From positions 1 to 38,830 of the forward strand of contig JAABQB010000026.1 of NCBI GenBank assembly GCA_011391695.1: 38,830 nucleotides of DNA, read 5' to 3'. Under the pieces are notes generated by a model. The model did no database searches. It was not told the origin of the DNA and saw only the letters and a list, made by a program, of their open reading frames with translations. The DNA comes from Desulfobacteraceae bacterium. GTDB lineage: Bacteria; Desulfobacterota; Desulfobacteria; Desulfobacterales; RPRI01. This document shows positions 1 to 8,530 of the stretch, piece after piece (positions within the stretch are counted from its first letter, which is position 1; each line of letters begins with the position of its first letter). The translations under genes were made by a program, and so were the position numbers.

Positions 1-218
1 TGCCGGCCGACCTCGACCAGTTTCGGGGAAATAATTCACATGGAACAGTCGTTGGTTGGAAACGTCTTGTCAAGCTGGGCCATGGCGCCGCCGATGGCCG
101 GGCTTTCTTCAACAAGGTAAACATAGTATCCGGCCTCAGCCAGATCCAGAGCCGACTGCATACCCGTGATACCACCGCCCACAACCAAAACAGATCCTAC
201 CGTATTCTTGTTGTTCAT
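1..218 (-). CDS. hdrA: HdrA-like selenoprotein, 5' part only (runs off left edge)
   Basis: This is the start of a heterodisulfide reductase subunit A-like flavoprotein, which moves electrons between FAD and Fe-S clusters in soluble Hdr complexes. The first 60 codons give a Rossmann FAD-binding motif ([14 protein letters not shown], about residues 10-23) and end in TFPTNDCSM. The next codon is UGA (36-38), and the same frame continues [11 protein letters not shown] to the window edge, exactly as HdrA proteins continue after their NDCxxC motif. UGA is therefore read as selenocysteine 61, replacing the second Cys. A hairpin just downstream (3-20) fits a bacterial SECIS. The start ATG (216-218) follows AGGAAGAGGAAT, a good ribosome binding site. 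Seventy-two residues are visible. Whether the rest is a full HdrA or only a short module like the gene at 33210-33605 cannot be told from this window. Confidence 0.88.
3..20 (-). promoter_or_regulatory. bacterial SECIS hairpin of the left-edge hdrA
   Basis: On the transcribed strand, CUGGUC and GGCCGG can form a 6-bp stem closing a GAGGUC loop, with the loop starting 21 nt after the UGA at 36-38. The GGUC in the loop resembles the apical loop of the E. coli fdhF SECIS. The 18-nt hairpin is identical to the one in the second hdrA gene (33387-33404). Confidence 0.7.
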
Positions 219-792
219 ATTCCTCTTCCTGTTTTTCTCGATAATTTAAGGGTTTTCAACAACGCAAAGAATCCATAATATGATGGATCTCTTCACGGCA
301 AATTCACCCTTCAACGATGTCATGATGTTGCCGGAAAAAAATTCCGAAGCAACATTATTGTCTGAATTTTGACCTTTGCCAAATAATACAATATGTGTCA
401 AGGAAATTATCATCATAAGACAGAATAATCAGGCTTGCGCCCGCCGGATATTTTGTCCGAAGCTGTTTATCTTTAATGCATTCGTAAAAAGTCCATCAAC
501 AGGCCGAGGGCGGGCTGACCCGGTTTTGTTCCTTTCTGGGCTACCTATACTCACTCAATTAATAACAAAAAAGCGTCCTTCGCATAAAACAAAACTTCGA
601 CCCGCCAAACATAATATTCAAATGCTTTCAAGTGATATTTTGTCTTTTATCAGTTGGTTATTGACTTTGCCTTTAATATTCTATAAAATTTTTGAAAATT
701 GGGTATTATCCGACGCTGGCATCAGGGAATGCGCTTGCCGTTTCCTTTCAACAGCCGCAGCAAAATTCATAATATTTTCAAGGAATAGAAGA
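219..792. other. 574-bp gene-free gap with possible promoters and a palindrome
   Basis: An open frame on the plus strand extends upstream of 793, but the translated stretch has no recognisable domain and the next gene has a better start at 793. An 18-bp near-perfect palindrome (271-288, ATCCAT/ATGGAT arms) lies 53-70 bp before the left hdrA start and may be an operator. On the plus strand TTGACT (661-666) and TATAAA (682-687), with a short 15-bp spacer, are a weak promoter candidate for the HD-GYP gene. Nothing else is clear. Confidence 0.4.
271..288. promoter_or_regulatory. palindromic operator candidate upstream of hdrA
   Basis: Eight of nine base pairs match across the 18-bp dyad. It shares the word CCAT followed by ATGATGG with the palindrome at 33746-33760, which also lies upstream of a Sec-hdrA gene. 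The binding factor is unknown; function is inferred from position and symmetry only. Confidence 0.3.
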
Positions 793-2679
793 ATGTTTAA
801 AATGAGTAGGCTCTTTACTTCTTATCTCTTCATTCTCCTCATGGTTTTTATCTTCTGTTTTCCGGCAGCAGCCGGCATCTCTACCGGCTCTGCTTCTCCG
901 AAAGAAATTACGGTCGTTTCAGACGACAATTACCCTCCTTATATTTTTCGTGATGAGAATAGTCGCCTTCAGGGAATTCTTGTTGACGAATGGCGACTCT
1001 GGGAAGAAAAAACTGGGATCAAAGTTGACCTGCGCGGAATGGACTGGGATAAGGCCCAAAAGATGATGGCCGAAGGAGGCGCCCAGGTGATAGATACCAT
1101 CTTCTTTACGGAAGAAAGGGCTAAAAAACTCGCCTTCACCGCCCCGTATGCTTCAATTGAAGTTCCTATATTTTTCCACAAGGATATCAGCGGAATAAAG
1201 GATGTAAAATCTCTGCGCGGCTTCACGATAGCTGTAAAGGCGGGCGACGCCTGCATTGATTTTCTGAAGAAAAACGGCATCAGTACATTACAGGAATTCC
1301 CAAGTTACGAAAGCATCATCCGGTCGGCTATGGAACAGAAGGTCAAGGTATTCTGCATTGATGCCCCCCCTGCTCTGTACTATCTTAATAAAATGAACAT
1401 TGCAAAGGACTACCGGCGTACCGATCCACTGTACACCGGTCAGTTTCACAGGGCTGTTCAAATAGAGAAAAAGGATCTTTTATCCACAGTCGAGAGTGGG
1501 TTTGCCGGAATTTCTCAAAAAGAATACGAAGAGATCAATAAAAGATGGCTCGGCGCCCCAATTCCAGTGACTCATTATCTGGCATATGTCTTTTATCTGA
1601 TGGGGGGTTTTGTTCTTTTGGGTGGTATCCTGCTGCTCTGGAACTATACTCTCCGCCGGAAAGTGACCCGGAAAACGTTACAACTGAAAGAATCAATAGA
1701 CGCTCTGCAAAAGAGCGAGGAAAAATATCGCCTTGTGGTTGAAAATGCTGATGAAGCAATCCTGATTGCCCAGGACGGTTTTTTAAAATATGTCAATCCC
1801 ACGACCCTGAAAATCCTCGGATACTCTGAAGATCTCCTTACTTCAAGACCTTTCATTGAGATCGTTCATCCTGAAGACAGAGAAAAGCTTTATGAGGCCC
1901 ACATCAGGAGGATGAAAGGTGAAGAGACACGTCCGGTTCTGCAATTCAGAGTTATCTCACAGAATGGGACATTCAGATTGGCGGCTTCGCATGCAATAAT
2001 GATCTCATGGGAGGGAAAGCCCGCTACTTTAAATTATTTAACAGATATCACCGACCGAAAGAAGGCCGACGAGGAACGACAAAAGGGCTTTGAGAGTCTG
2101 AGGAAGGCCCTTGGAGCAACCATCCAGGCTATCGCGGTTACTGTCGAAACAAGGGATCCCTACACGGCGGGTCACCAGAGGAGAGTGGCTGATCTTTCCC
2201 GCGCCATTGCAAATGAAATGGGGCTTGAAAGTGATCAGACAGAAGGAATCCGCATGGCAGGCGTGATTCATGATCTTGGAAAGATAGCAATTCCTGCCGA
2301 GATTTTAAGCAAGCCTTCGAAGTTGAGCGAAATTGAATACAGGCTGATACAAAACCATTCGAGAGCCGGTTATGATATTCTGAAAGATATTGAATTCCCC
2401 TGGCCTGTTGCCCGGATTGTTCTACAGCATCATGAAAGAATTGATGGCTCAGGATACCCGGGAGGGCTTAAGGGAGATGAGATCCTCATAGAGGCCCGGA
2501 TAATATCTGTTGCCGATGTTGTTGAAGCCATAGCTTCTTACCGGCCATACCGGCCTGGTCTCGGCATGGAAAAAGCTCTCGGGGAAATAACTCGAAACAA
2601 AGGTGTTTTATATGATCCTGGCGTCGTTGACGCCTGCCTGAAACTTTTTTATGAACAGAAGTATAAGATGATAGACTGA
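793..2679 (+). CDS. Periplasmic solute-binding domain / PAS / HD-GYP sensor, predicted c-di-GMP phosphodiesterase
   Basis: A 628-residue membrane sensor. The N-terminus is a hydrophobic signal or anchor (about 1-27), then a bacterial extracellular solute-binding domain of family 3 (about 36-256), a transmembrane helix (about 259-284), a PAS domain (about 309-420) and a C-terminal HD-GYP domain (about 432-625). The HD-GYP signature is complete: GHQRRV, HDLGK near residue 493, and HHERIDGSGYP near residue 546. The family hydrolyses cyclic di-GMP in the cytoplasm; here activity is presumably controlled by a periplasmic ligand such as an amino acid. The frame is open far upstream (to 376), but I chose ATG 793 because it follows AAGGAA and begins the signal sequence; the upstream extension looks like random translation. 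It stands alone, divergent from the left hdrA. Confidence 0.9.
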   Translation: MFKMSRLFTSYLFILLMVFIFCFPAAAGISTGSASPKEITVVSDDNYPPYIFRDENSRLQGILVDEWRLWEEKTGIKVDLRGMDWDKAQKMMAEGGAQVIDTIFFTEERAKKLAFTAPYASIEVPIFFHKDISGIKDVKSLRGFTIAVKAGDACIDFLKKNGISTLQEFPSYESIIRSAMEQKVKVFCIDAPPALYYLNKMNIAKDYRRTDPLYTGQFHRAVQIEKKDLLSTVESGFAGISQKEYEEINKRWLGAPIPVTHYLAYVFYLMGGFVLLGGILLLWNYTLRRKVTRKTLQLKESIDALQKSEEKYRLVVENADEAILIAQDGFLKYVNPTTLKILGYSEDLLTSRPFIEIVHPEDREKLYEAHIRRMKGEETRPVLQFRVISQNGTFRLAASHAIMISWEGKPATLNYLTDITDRKKADEERQKGFESLRKALGATIQAIAVTVETRDPYTAGHQRRVADLSRAIANEMGLESDQTEGIRMAGVIHDLGKIAIPAEILSKPSKLSEIEYRLIQNHSRAGYDILKDIEFPWPVARIVLQHHERIDGSGYPGGLKGDEILIEARIISVADVVEAIASYRPYRPGLGMEKALGEITRNKGVLYDPGVVDACLKLFYEQKYKMID

Positions 2680-2828
2680 TTATATGCGCTTTCAATAGAT
2701 TCGATAAAACGCGGCTCCAGTTGATTCTCTTTCCTGTAAAATTTGGAGTGGCCCGCTTATGTCATTATACATTCAGGCTATAAACACAGCGGGTTAAAAT
2801 TAACTTTCATTGTTCCGGGAGATACAAT

Positions 2829-4130
2829 ATGATTTCTGAAAGACTCCGCGTAGCTTCAGGAGTAAGCCAGCTTGACAGGCTCCTTGACGGGCTCTATATC
2901 GGTGACAATGTAGTATGGCATGACGATGCGGGAAGTCTCGCTTCCCCTTTCTGTCTGAATTTCATCCGGGCATCTCAATCGCAAAAAAAGCCGCTTATTT
3001 ATGTGAGCTTCGACAGGTCCCCGCGGAACCTGCTTGAAAAACTGGGCTGTCTTGCAGATAACCCGCTGCTTATCATTCTCGATTGCTTTACATACGGCAA
3101 GGGCTCCGGATCCAGAATATTCCTCGATTTTTACAGCGGCGGAAACAGCGACTCCAAATGCAGGATTTTACCGGTAAAAGATCCCCGCAGCATACAAAAC
3201 GTCTCGGACTCCATTTATGGAATCCATGAAAAGCTCGAAGGGGATGTCCGGTTTGTTTTTGAAAGTATCACAGGCATGCAGGAATTATGGAACGGGGAAG
3301 AGCATATTATAAATTTTTATTCGCATTCCTGCCCCCGCCTCTATGAGCTTAACACGATTGCTTACTGGATAATCGAGAAGAAAGCCCATACACAGAGGCT
3401 CAGAGCCCAGATAAACCAGATAGCGCAGGTTGCAATCGATTTATCGGTAAAGAGGGGGAAGACCGCCCTAACCGTTATAAAAGCTGAAAAACGAACCCTT
3501 GACACTCTGAACAAGCCCTATATCTACTGGGCGAAAGATCTCAGCATAGCATTTGAATTCGACAAGCAGGCAAAAAGCGGAATCGATATCGGAACACGCA
3601 TCAAAGAGCTCAGGACCAGATATGGCCTTTCCCAGACGAAACTGGCAAAGCTTGTAGGAGTGACTCCCAGCAATATATCGCAGGTGGAAAGCAACCTTAT
3701 ATATCCTTCCCTTCCTGCTCTTATGAAAATAGCCGAGGTTCTTTCGATAGATGTAAGTTCATTCTTCAGTGAATCGGCTGGCACTTCGAACAAGGTCGTT
3801 TTCCCATTTTCCGGAGCTATTAACATCCAGTTCCCCTTCCTGCCGAAAGGTAGCATAACAGGGAAAATGCTCACTCCAGTCGATTTCGAACCCAAGGTCG
3901 AATCATTTATCATAGAGATACCGCCGGGGAAAAAAATCCCGGCTCATTTTTTTGTCCATAAGGGCGAGGAATTCGGTTATCTGATAAGAGGAAAACTTCA
4001 GATGAAGATGGATAAAACCGTTTATACTCTTAATCCCGGCGATGTGGTCTATCTTGTATCCGGACTTCCGTCGGAGTGGAAAAATACCGGGACTGATACC
4101 GCAAGACTTCTATGGGCCAAGATACATTAA
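2829..4130 (+). CDS. KaiC/RAD55-like domain fused to XRE HTH and cupin sensor
   Basis: A 433-residue predicted transcription regulator. Residues about 5-240 resemble a RecA-fold KaiC/RAD55 domain: the opening GVSQLDRLLDGLYIGDNVVW matches the usual lead-in to the P-loop. The P-loop itself reads HDDAGSLASPF and lacks the GK[T/S] of a Walker A, so ATP binding is doubtful. Residues about 254-310 are an XRE-type helix-turn-helix (LRTRYGLSQTKLAKLVGV). Residues about 355-430 are a cupin (HFFVHKGEEFGYLIRGKLQM), typical of small-ligand sensing in HTH-cupin regulators. ATG follows GGGAGATACAAT. Transcription ends at a hairpin starting at 4137. Target genes are unknown; no obvious operon partner. Confidence 0.8.
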   Translation: MISERLRVASGVSQLDRLLDGLYIGDNVVWHDDAGSLASPFCLNFIRASQSQKKPLIYVSFDRSPRNLLEKLGCLADNPLLIILDCFTYGKGSGSRIFLDFYSGGNSDSKCRILPVKDPRSIQNVSDSIYGIHEKLEGDVRFVFESITGMQELWNGEEHIINFYSHSCPRLYELNTIAYWIIEKKAHTQRLRAQINQIAQVAIDLSVKRGKTALTVIKAEKRTLDTLNKPYIYWAKDLSIAFEFDKQAKSGIDIGTRIKELRTRYGLSQTKLAKLVGVTPSNISQVESNLIYPSLPALMKIAEVLSIDVSSFFSESAGTSNKVVFPFSGAINIQFPFLPKGSITGKMLTPVDFEPKVESFIIEIPPGKKIPAHFFVHKGEEFGYLIRGKLQMKMDKTVYTLNPGDVVYLVSGLPSEWKNTGTDTARLLWAKIH

Positions 4131-4136
4131 ATACAG

Positions 4137-4172
4137 GGCTCCGGATTCTTAACAGGAGCCTGAGCATTTTTT
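4137..4172 (+). terminator. Rho-independent terminator after the KaiC/XRE/cupin gene
   Basis: GGCTCC (4137-4142) pairs with GGAGCC (4155-4160), followed shortly by a run of six T (4167-4172). It lies between two convergent genes. Confidence 0.65.
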
Positions 4173-4173
4173 C

Positions 4174-4620
4174 TCAATCATATCTTGCTCTGGTCTCTTC
4201 ATCAGCCATCGTCGGCGCGACAAGTGGGTTCCATCTTGAGTCTTCCCAGGTCCCGAGGGAAGTATGCATATCGAGATACTTTTTCGGTATAGGGTGTGTG
4301 CCTACAACGACTTTGACACCATAGCGTTTTTCAAGAAAGGCTTTGAATGTATCGATATGGGGACAGGGGGGATATCCAACCACCAAACCGGTAGCCAAAT
4401 GAATAACCTGTGCGCCATTCTTTACCATCTCTTCTCCCGCATATTCTATGTTGCCACCCGGACAACCATCGCATGTTGTAAAACCGACCAACTCAACTTC
4501 GGTGTCCGAATATATGCTGAAAGCTCCTTCCCTGTTTCTCATTGCTCTGAGACACTTCCCGCCCGCACATCGGCGGTAGCGATCGCAGATAATTATACCC
4601 ACTTTCGTTATTGAATTCAT
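4174..4620 (-). CDS. CGGC domain protein
   Basis: A 148-residue cytoplasmic protein with the cysteine pattern of the CGGC family: CDRYRRCAGGKC near the N-terminus and TTCDGCPGG in the middle, plus a PPCPH motif. The family is common in anaerobes and is thought to bind metal or act in redox chemistry; no reaction is established. I start it at ATG 4620, which follows AAAGGAGTTGAA; an in-frame TTG sits five codons upstream but overlaps the ribosome binding site. It is convergent with the preceding regulator gene. Confidence 0.8.
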   Translation of the reverse strand: MNSITKVGIIICDRYRRCAGGKCLRAMRNREGAFSIYSDTEVELVGFTTCDGCPGGNIEYAGEEMVKNGAQVIHLATGLVVGYPPCPHIDTFKAFLEKRYGVKVVVGTHPIPKKYLDMHTSLGTWEDSRWNPLVAPTMADEETRARYD

Positions 4621-4670
4621 TTCAACTCCTTTCAATTCGTATCAGGATGATGGCATATTCAAGTTTTACT

Positions 4671-4692
4671 ATGCCGAGAAGGCTCCCGGCAT
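4671..4692 (-). terminator. Hairpin downstream of the DUF6765 gene, weak terminator candidate
   Basis: ATGCCG and CGGCAT form a 6-bp stem about 60 bp after the DUF6765 stop. There is no strong T-run after it, so termination is uncertain. Confidence 0.3.
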
Positions 4693-4754
4693 GATATTCA
4701 TACATAACCACTATTCGCCCGGAATTCTGAGGCATTGTTCAAGTGCAATCGGAG

Positions 4755-5771
4755 TCATACCGCGTGAAGGTTAACCCCCATCTTGGCGAACAGCAGGTCA
4801 AGATCCTCCATGGCCTTTCCCTGGTGCTCTTTTACCGCCTCCTGGAACCTGTACCAGTGCGTTTCTTCTATATCTATTCCTTCTTTCCAGTAAAGCTTGT
4901 CGCACAACCTTATTAACATGGGAGGCAAACTGTTTTCGGAAGCCTTTAAGCCCATCACTTTTGTATCGATTGCCTCTTTAAACCATTCGGATTCGTCAAA
5001 ATCGCCCAGCCACGGCGCCAGTTTCCTGTATCGGACAAGGCGGTCTTCACGATGATAGTTCCAGTATCCGGAAAATGATTCGCCCATGGCCAGGATCAAT
5101 TGACCGGATACTCTCTTCCAGGACGCATTCACTTTTACGCCTCTTTGCTTATTATAATATTTATACTTGCCATACATTTTTTTTGCAGCCGCAAGAAATC
5201 GGTCGGTATTGTCAATTTGATCATTAACCAGTCGTGTGTCTTCCCACCGGTATGCCGGCCAGTCGGGATAATGCTCGGCGTTGGCATGCCCGATATCTGG
5301 CTGCACATTCAGCGAGATTTCGTTAAAGTTATCATGCCATCCCACGAAATTCTGATGAGCCCATGTGTCGGCATACGCATGTGTTGCTATCCCTATGCGG
5401 TAGAGCCGCGTATCTTCAGAAGACTTGAAGGCCAGGTTAAACAACTTGTCTGCGATTTCATTGCCGGGTGTTGTATTTAATAAATGCATCTTGCCATCAC
5501 GTCGGCAGGCGCTTTTGCTCATCGGTTCACCGGGTACAAAGTGAAATACAGGATATATCCGCATCAATGTTTGTTTCGGTTTCAGAATGTTCATCGTCTG
5601 GGAAATATAGTTTTTATACTCGTTGCCGCTTGAACGGTCCTCGATTCTCAGGCACACGTCGTTCTCATCCACGTATTCCGACGCCGTTGCAATGGTCCTG
5701 GCTTCGTCATCACTGAAGCCGGCCGCCTTTGCGATGATTCCCGTCATGTAATAATGAAACTCTGTATCCAT
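4755..5771 (-). CDS. DUF6765 family protein, possible metal-dependent hydrolase
   Basis: A 338-residue soluble protein opening with MDTEFHYYMTG. It contains THAYADTWAHQNF, an HxxxDxxxH arrangement reminiscent of zinc phospholipase C / P1 nuclease-type folds, and further scattered His and Asp residues. I recognise it as DUF6765-like; the substrate is unknown. No signal peptide is visible. ATG follows AAGGAGAAAACGGAT, a strong ribosome binding site. It lies 242 bp downstream of recQ on the same strand; that spacer shows no convincing gene. Confidence 0.7.
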   Translation of the reverse strand: MDTEFHYYMTGIIAKAAGFSDDEARTIATASEYVDENDVCLRIEDRSSGNEYKNYISQTMNILKPKQTLMRIYPVFHFVPGEPMSKSACRRDGKMHLLNTTPGNEIADKLFNLAFKSSEDTRLYRIGIATHAYADTWAHQNFVGWHDNFNEISLNVQPDIGHANAEHYPDWPAYRWEDTRLVNDQIDNTDRFLAAAKKMYGKYKYYNKQRGVKVNASWKRVSGQLILAMGESFSGYWNYHREDRLVRYRKLAPWLGDFDESEWFKEAIDTKVMGLKASENSLPPMLIRLCDKLYWKEGIDIEETHWYRFQEAVKEHQGKAMEDLDLLFAKMGVNLHAV

Positions 5772-6013
5772 ATCCGTTTTCTCCTTGATGATTCTTTTTT
5801 AATTTTGCGGCTACGCACGCCGGGAATCGATTCGAGTTGGCTGTCTCACCTGTATTGGAGATGTCTTCATTATTAGCTCTTCTCCCAATGCTTTTAACCG
5901 TTTTTGATCCCATATTTTCTCCCGATATCTCTCCCTTAATTTTAACCCTGTAAGTCAGCTCTATAGATCCGCAAGAGAATATGTCCTTCAAAAACAGTCA
6001 ATATCTCAATCCG

Positions 6014-7828
6014 TTATTCATTTAATTTGATGGCATCGAGAAAGCGATCACCATATCTCTGGAGCTTTTGTTCCCCTACCCCGGTCACTTGAAGCATCGC
6101 CGTCCGACTAGTCGGCTTGAGAATTGCCATCTCCTTTAGAGTCTTATCATGGAATACTACATACGGCGGCAGTTCAAGCTGTCTGGCAATCTCAAGTCGC
6201 AGAAGCCGCAGCTTTTCAAAGAGCTTCTTCACCTCCTCATCTTCTAACTCCAATACCTTACTGGAAGAAGGCTTGACGGATCTTTTCAACTTGACCGGAT
6301 GAGGGTCTTTTCGGAGCTGCACCTGCTGCGTTCCTTTGAGCACCGGCCGGCTCTTTTCAGTAAGGCGGAAACCGGATATTTTCCCTATGTCCACTGTCAG
6401 GAAACCGCCGGCCAAAAGCTGGCGAAACACGGAGAGCCATTCTGCCTGGGACAAATCATCTCCGACCCCGAATGTTTTGAGCTGATCGTGTTTCAACTGC
6501 AAAACACGTTCCGTTCGGTTTCCGATCAGTACATCCGTCAGGTGCGCTGCTCCAAAACGCTGGCCGGTCCGGTAAACGCAGGAGAGGGCCTTCTGGGCCG
6601 CTATCGAGCCATCCCAGGTTTCTATCTCCTGACGGCAGGCATCACAATTACCGCAGACATCCGGATATGCCTCTCCAAAATATCCGAGCAGGGCCTGGCG
6701 TCGACATGCCGATGATTCACAATAACCGAGCAGCACCTCCAGTTTCTGCTGCTGAATCCGCTTGAAAGCTGCACCCCCGTCTGAAGTTTCAAGAAGCCGC
6801 CGCATAGCCACCACATCTGCCAGGGAATAGACCATCCAGGCATCCGCAGGATGTCCGTCCCTGCCCGCTCTTCCGGTTTCCTGATAGTATGCCTCCATGC
6901 TTGAAGGCAGATCCAGGTGCGCAACGAAGCGAACATCGGGCTTGTCAATACCCATGCCGAACGCTATGGTTGCGACCACGACAATATCATCTTCCCTGAG
7001 AAACCTGCGCTGATGGGACTGCCGGGTCTGTGCATCCATCCCTGCATGGTATGGCAGTGCCTTCACCCCATTCTCCTGAAGCCACCAGGCCGTTTCATCC
7101 GCACGCTTCCGGGTACGGGTGTAAACGATGCCGGCTTCTGAAAAGTGATCGTTCCGGATAAATTCGAGCAGCTGTTTCTTCCCGTTGACTTTCAGTTTGA
7201 CCTGGTAGTTAATGTTGGGCCGGTCAAAACTTGAGACAAACTGTGACGCATCGGTCAAACCCAGTTTTTCAACGATCTCCCTGCGTGTAATTGAATCGGC
7301 AGTTGCCGTGAGAGCAATTCGCGGCACGCCTGGAAATCTATCAGTCACCTCCACCAGCCTGAGATATTCCGGCCTGAAATCATGGCCCCACTGGGACACA
7401 CAGTGGGCCTCGTCGATGGCAAACAGGGCGATTGGGATTTTCATCAGAAAATTATGGAACCGTTCCATTAAAAGCCGTTCAGGAGCGACGTAAAGGATGT
7501 CACACTGCCCGTTCAGCACCTGGAGTTCGATCCGTTTTGACTCATCAGGTGATTGACTGGAGTTTAAGAATGCCGCCCTGACGCCGTTTTGCCTAAGCGC
7601 TTCAACCTGGTTCTGCATCAGGGCGATAAGAGGTGACACTACCAGGCCGACGCCGTTTAAGATAATCGATGGGATCTGGTAGCAGATCGATTTTCCGCTT
7701 CCGGTGGGCATCAAGACGAAAGCATCCCTGCCGTCGAGAACGGTTTGAATGATCTCCTGCTGATTTTCCCTGAAGCCGTCGAACCCGAAAACCTTTTTCA
7801 ATACCTCAAGCGGTGTCTTGCGCATCAT
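6014..7828 (-). CDS. recQ: ATP-dependent DNA helicase RecQ
   Basis: A 604-residue RecQ helicase, which unwinds DNA 3' to 5' in recombination and replication repair. Visible in order: Walker A MPTGSGKS, the DEAH box IDEAHCVSQWGHDFRPEY, helicase C-terminal motifs including QETGRAGRDG, the zinc-binding cysteines around CRRQALLGYF and CGNCDAC, a winged-helix RQC region and a C-terminal HRDC domain ending near DAIKLNE. The length is typical. The start is the ATG at 7826-7828, one base after the stop of the upstream FrnE-like gene; longer in-frame starts would overlap that gene. The tight spacing suggests co-transcription with it. Confidence 0.93.
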   Translation of the reverse strand: MMRKTPLEVLKKVFGFDGFRENQQEIIQTVLDGRDAFVLMPTGSGKSICYQIPSIILNGVGLVVSPLIALMQNQVEALRQNGVRAAFLNSSQSPDESKRIELQVLNGQCDILYVAPERLLMERFHNFLMKIPIALFAIDEAHCVSQWGHDFRPEYLRLVEVTDRFPGVPRIALTATADSITRREIVEKLGLTDASQFVSSFDRPNINYQVKLKVNGKKQLLEFIRNDHFSEAGIVYTRTRKRADETAWWLQENGVKALPYHAGMDAQTRQSHQRRFLREDDIVVVATIAFGMGIDKPDVRFVAHLDLPSSMEAYYQETGRAGRDGHPADAWMVYSLADVVAMRRLLETSDGGAAFKRIQQQKLEVLLGYCESSACRRQALLGYFGEAYPDVCGNCDACRQEIETWDGSIAAQKALSCVYRTGQRFGAAHLTDVLIGNRTERVLQLKHDQLKTFGVGDDLSQAEWLSVFRQLLAGGFLTVDIGKISGFRLTEKSRPVLKGTQQVQLRKDPHPVKLKRSVKPSSSKVLELEDEEVKKLFEKLRLLRLEIARQLELPPYVVFHDKTLKEMAILKPTSRTAMLQVTGVGEQKLQRYGDRFLDAIKLNE

Positions 7829-7829
7829 C

Positions 7830-8450
7830 TCAACTTCTTTTTTTAATCCCGTTTGCAGCCATAAGCCTTTCCAGCATATCGTAGGGTTGCGCGCCGACCA
7901 GCTTCTCATTTTTTATAACAAAAGTCGGAACGGCTGTAATATCCTTTTCACGGGAAAGAGCCCAGTCCGCATCTACCGCAGCCTTAAAAGCTCTTGTTGA
8001 AAGAACTGACGCGGCTTCTTCACGGGGAAGGCCGGCGGATTCCGTCAAATCCAAGAGTACAGGTATTTTTGCGATGTTCTTCCCGTCTGCAAAGTAGGCT
8101 CTGAATGCTGCGTTATGGAATGCATCCCCCTTATTTTTTGATTCAGCCCATAGTCCCAGCTCCTGCGACAATCGGCTATTATAGGTTCTTTCCCGTTCTC
8201 CGAATGGCAGTCCCAGGTCATCGGCTGTTTTATGCAGCTTCCTCATCATTTTCTTGACATCTATCGGATAATTGGCAAACAACTGCTCAAGCAGAAGGCC
8301 TTCTTCCGGTGTATCGGGGTGAAGAGGAAAGGCCCGCCAACGGATGGTTATTTCATATTCTTTTTTAAGTTGTTCAATACGCCCGGTAATGAAATAACAC
8401 CAGGGTCAGATATAATCTGAAAATATTTCGAGCGTTGAAAGCAAGGTCAT
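7830..8450 (-). CDS. FrnE/DsbA-family oxidoreductase with a UxxC selenocysteine active site
   Basis: A 206-residue thioredoxin-fold protein of the FrnE-type DsbA family, a thiol-disulfide oxidoreductase. Without UGA readthrough it would start at an internal site and lose its active site. From ATG 8450 the frame reads MTLLSTLEIFSDYI, then UGA (8406-8408), then PWCYFITGRIEQL, so the CPWC motif becomes Sec-Pro-Trp-Cys with Sec at residue 15. The rest matches the family: FPLHPDTPEEG, the helical insertion, and the cis-proline loop AVPTFVI. A SECIS-type hairpin lies at 8373-8393. There is no signal peptide, so it acts in the cytoplasm. GGA 11 nt before the ATG is a modest ribosome binding site. 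recQ follows one base later. Confidence 0.87.
8373..8393 (-). promoter_or_regulatory. bacterial SECIS hairpin of the FrnE-like gene
   Basis: UUCA and UGAA form the lower stem and UAC and GUA the upper stem, separated by one U-U mismatch, closing a CGGGC loop that starts 21 nt after the UGA at 8406-8408. G residues in a small loop at this distance fit the bacterial SECIS pattern. Confidence 0.6.
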
Positions 8451-8530
8451 CTTTTCTAATCCTTTTCGTCCATATTGCCGGCTGTTTGCTGTTTTAATTG
8501 TAACCGTGGGTGTGTCACCAGCCATCCAGA

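Noticed and set aside
376-792. N-terminal extension of the HD-GYP sensor
   Set aside because: The translation lacks domain features, and ATG 793 has a good ribosome binding site and begins a signal sequence.
5710-5991. Small open frame between recQ and the DUF6765 gene
   Set aside because: It overlaps the DUF6765 start in another frame, and its translation has no recognisable pattern or clear ribosome binding site.
7830-8282. A 150-residue DsbA-like protein starting at an internal site
   Set aside because: It would lack the active-site motif. Reading through the UGA at 8406-8408 restores the complete family N-terminus.
8384-8405. Alternative hairpin directly after the FrnE UGA (CCCUGGU with ACCGGG)
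   Set aside because: The stem has a bulge and its loop lies too close to the UGA for a bacterial SECIS; the hairpin at 8373-8393 fits better.
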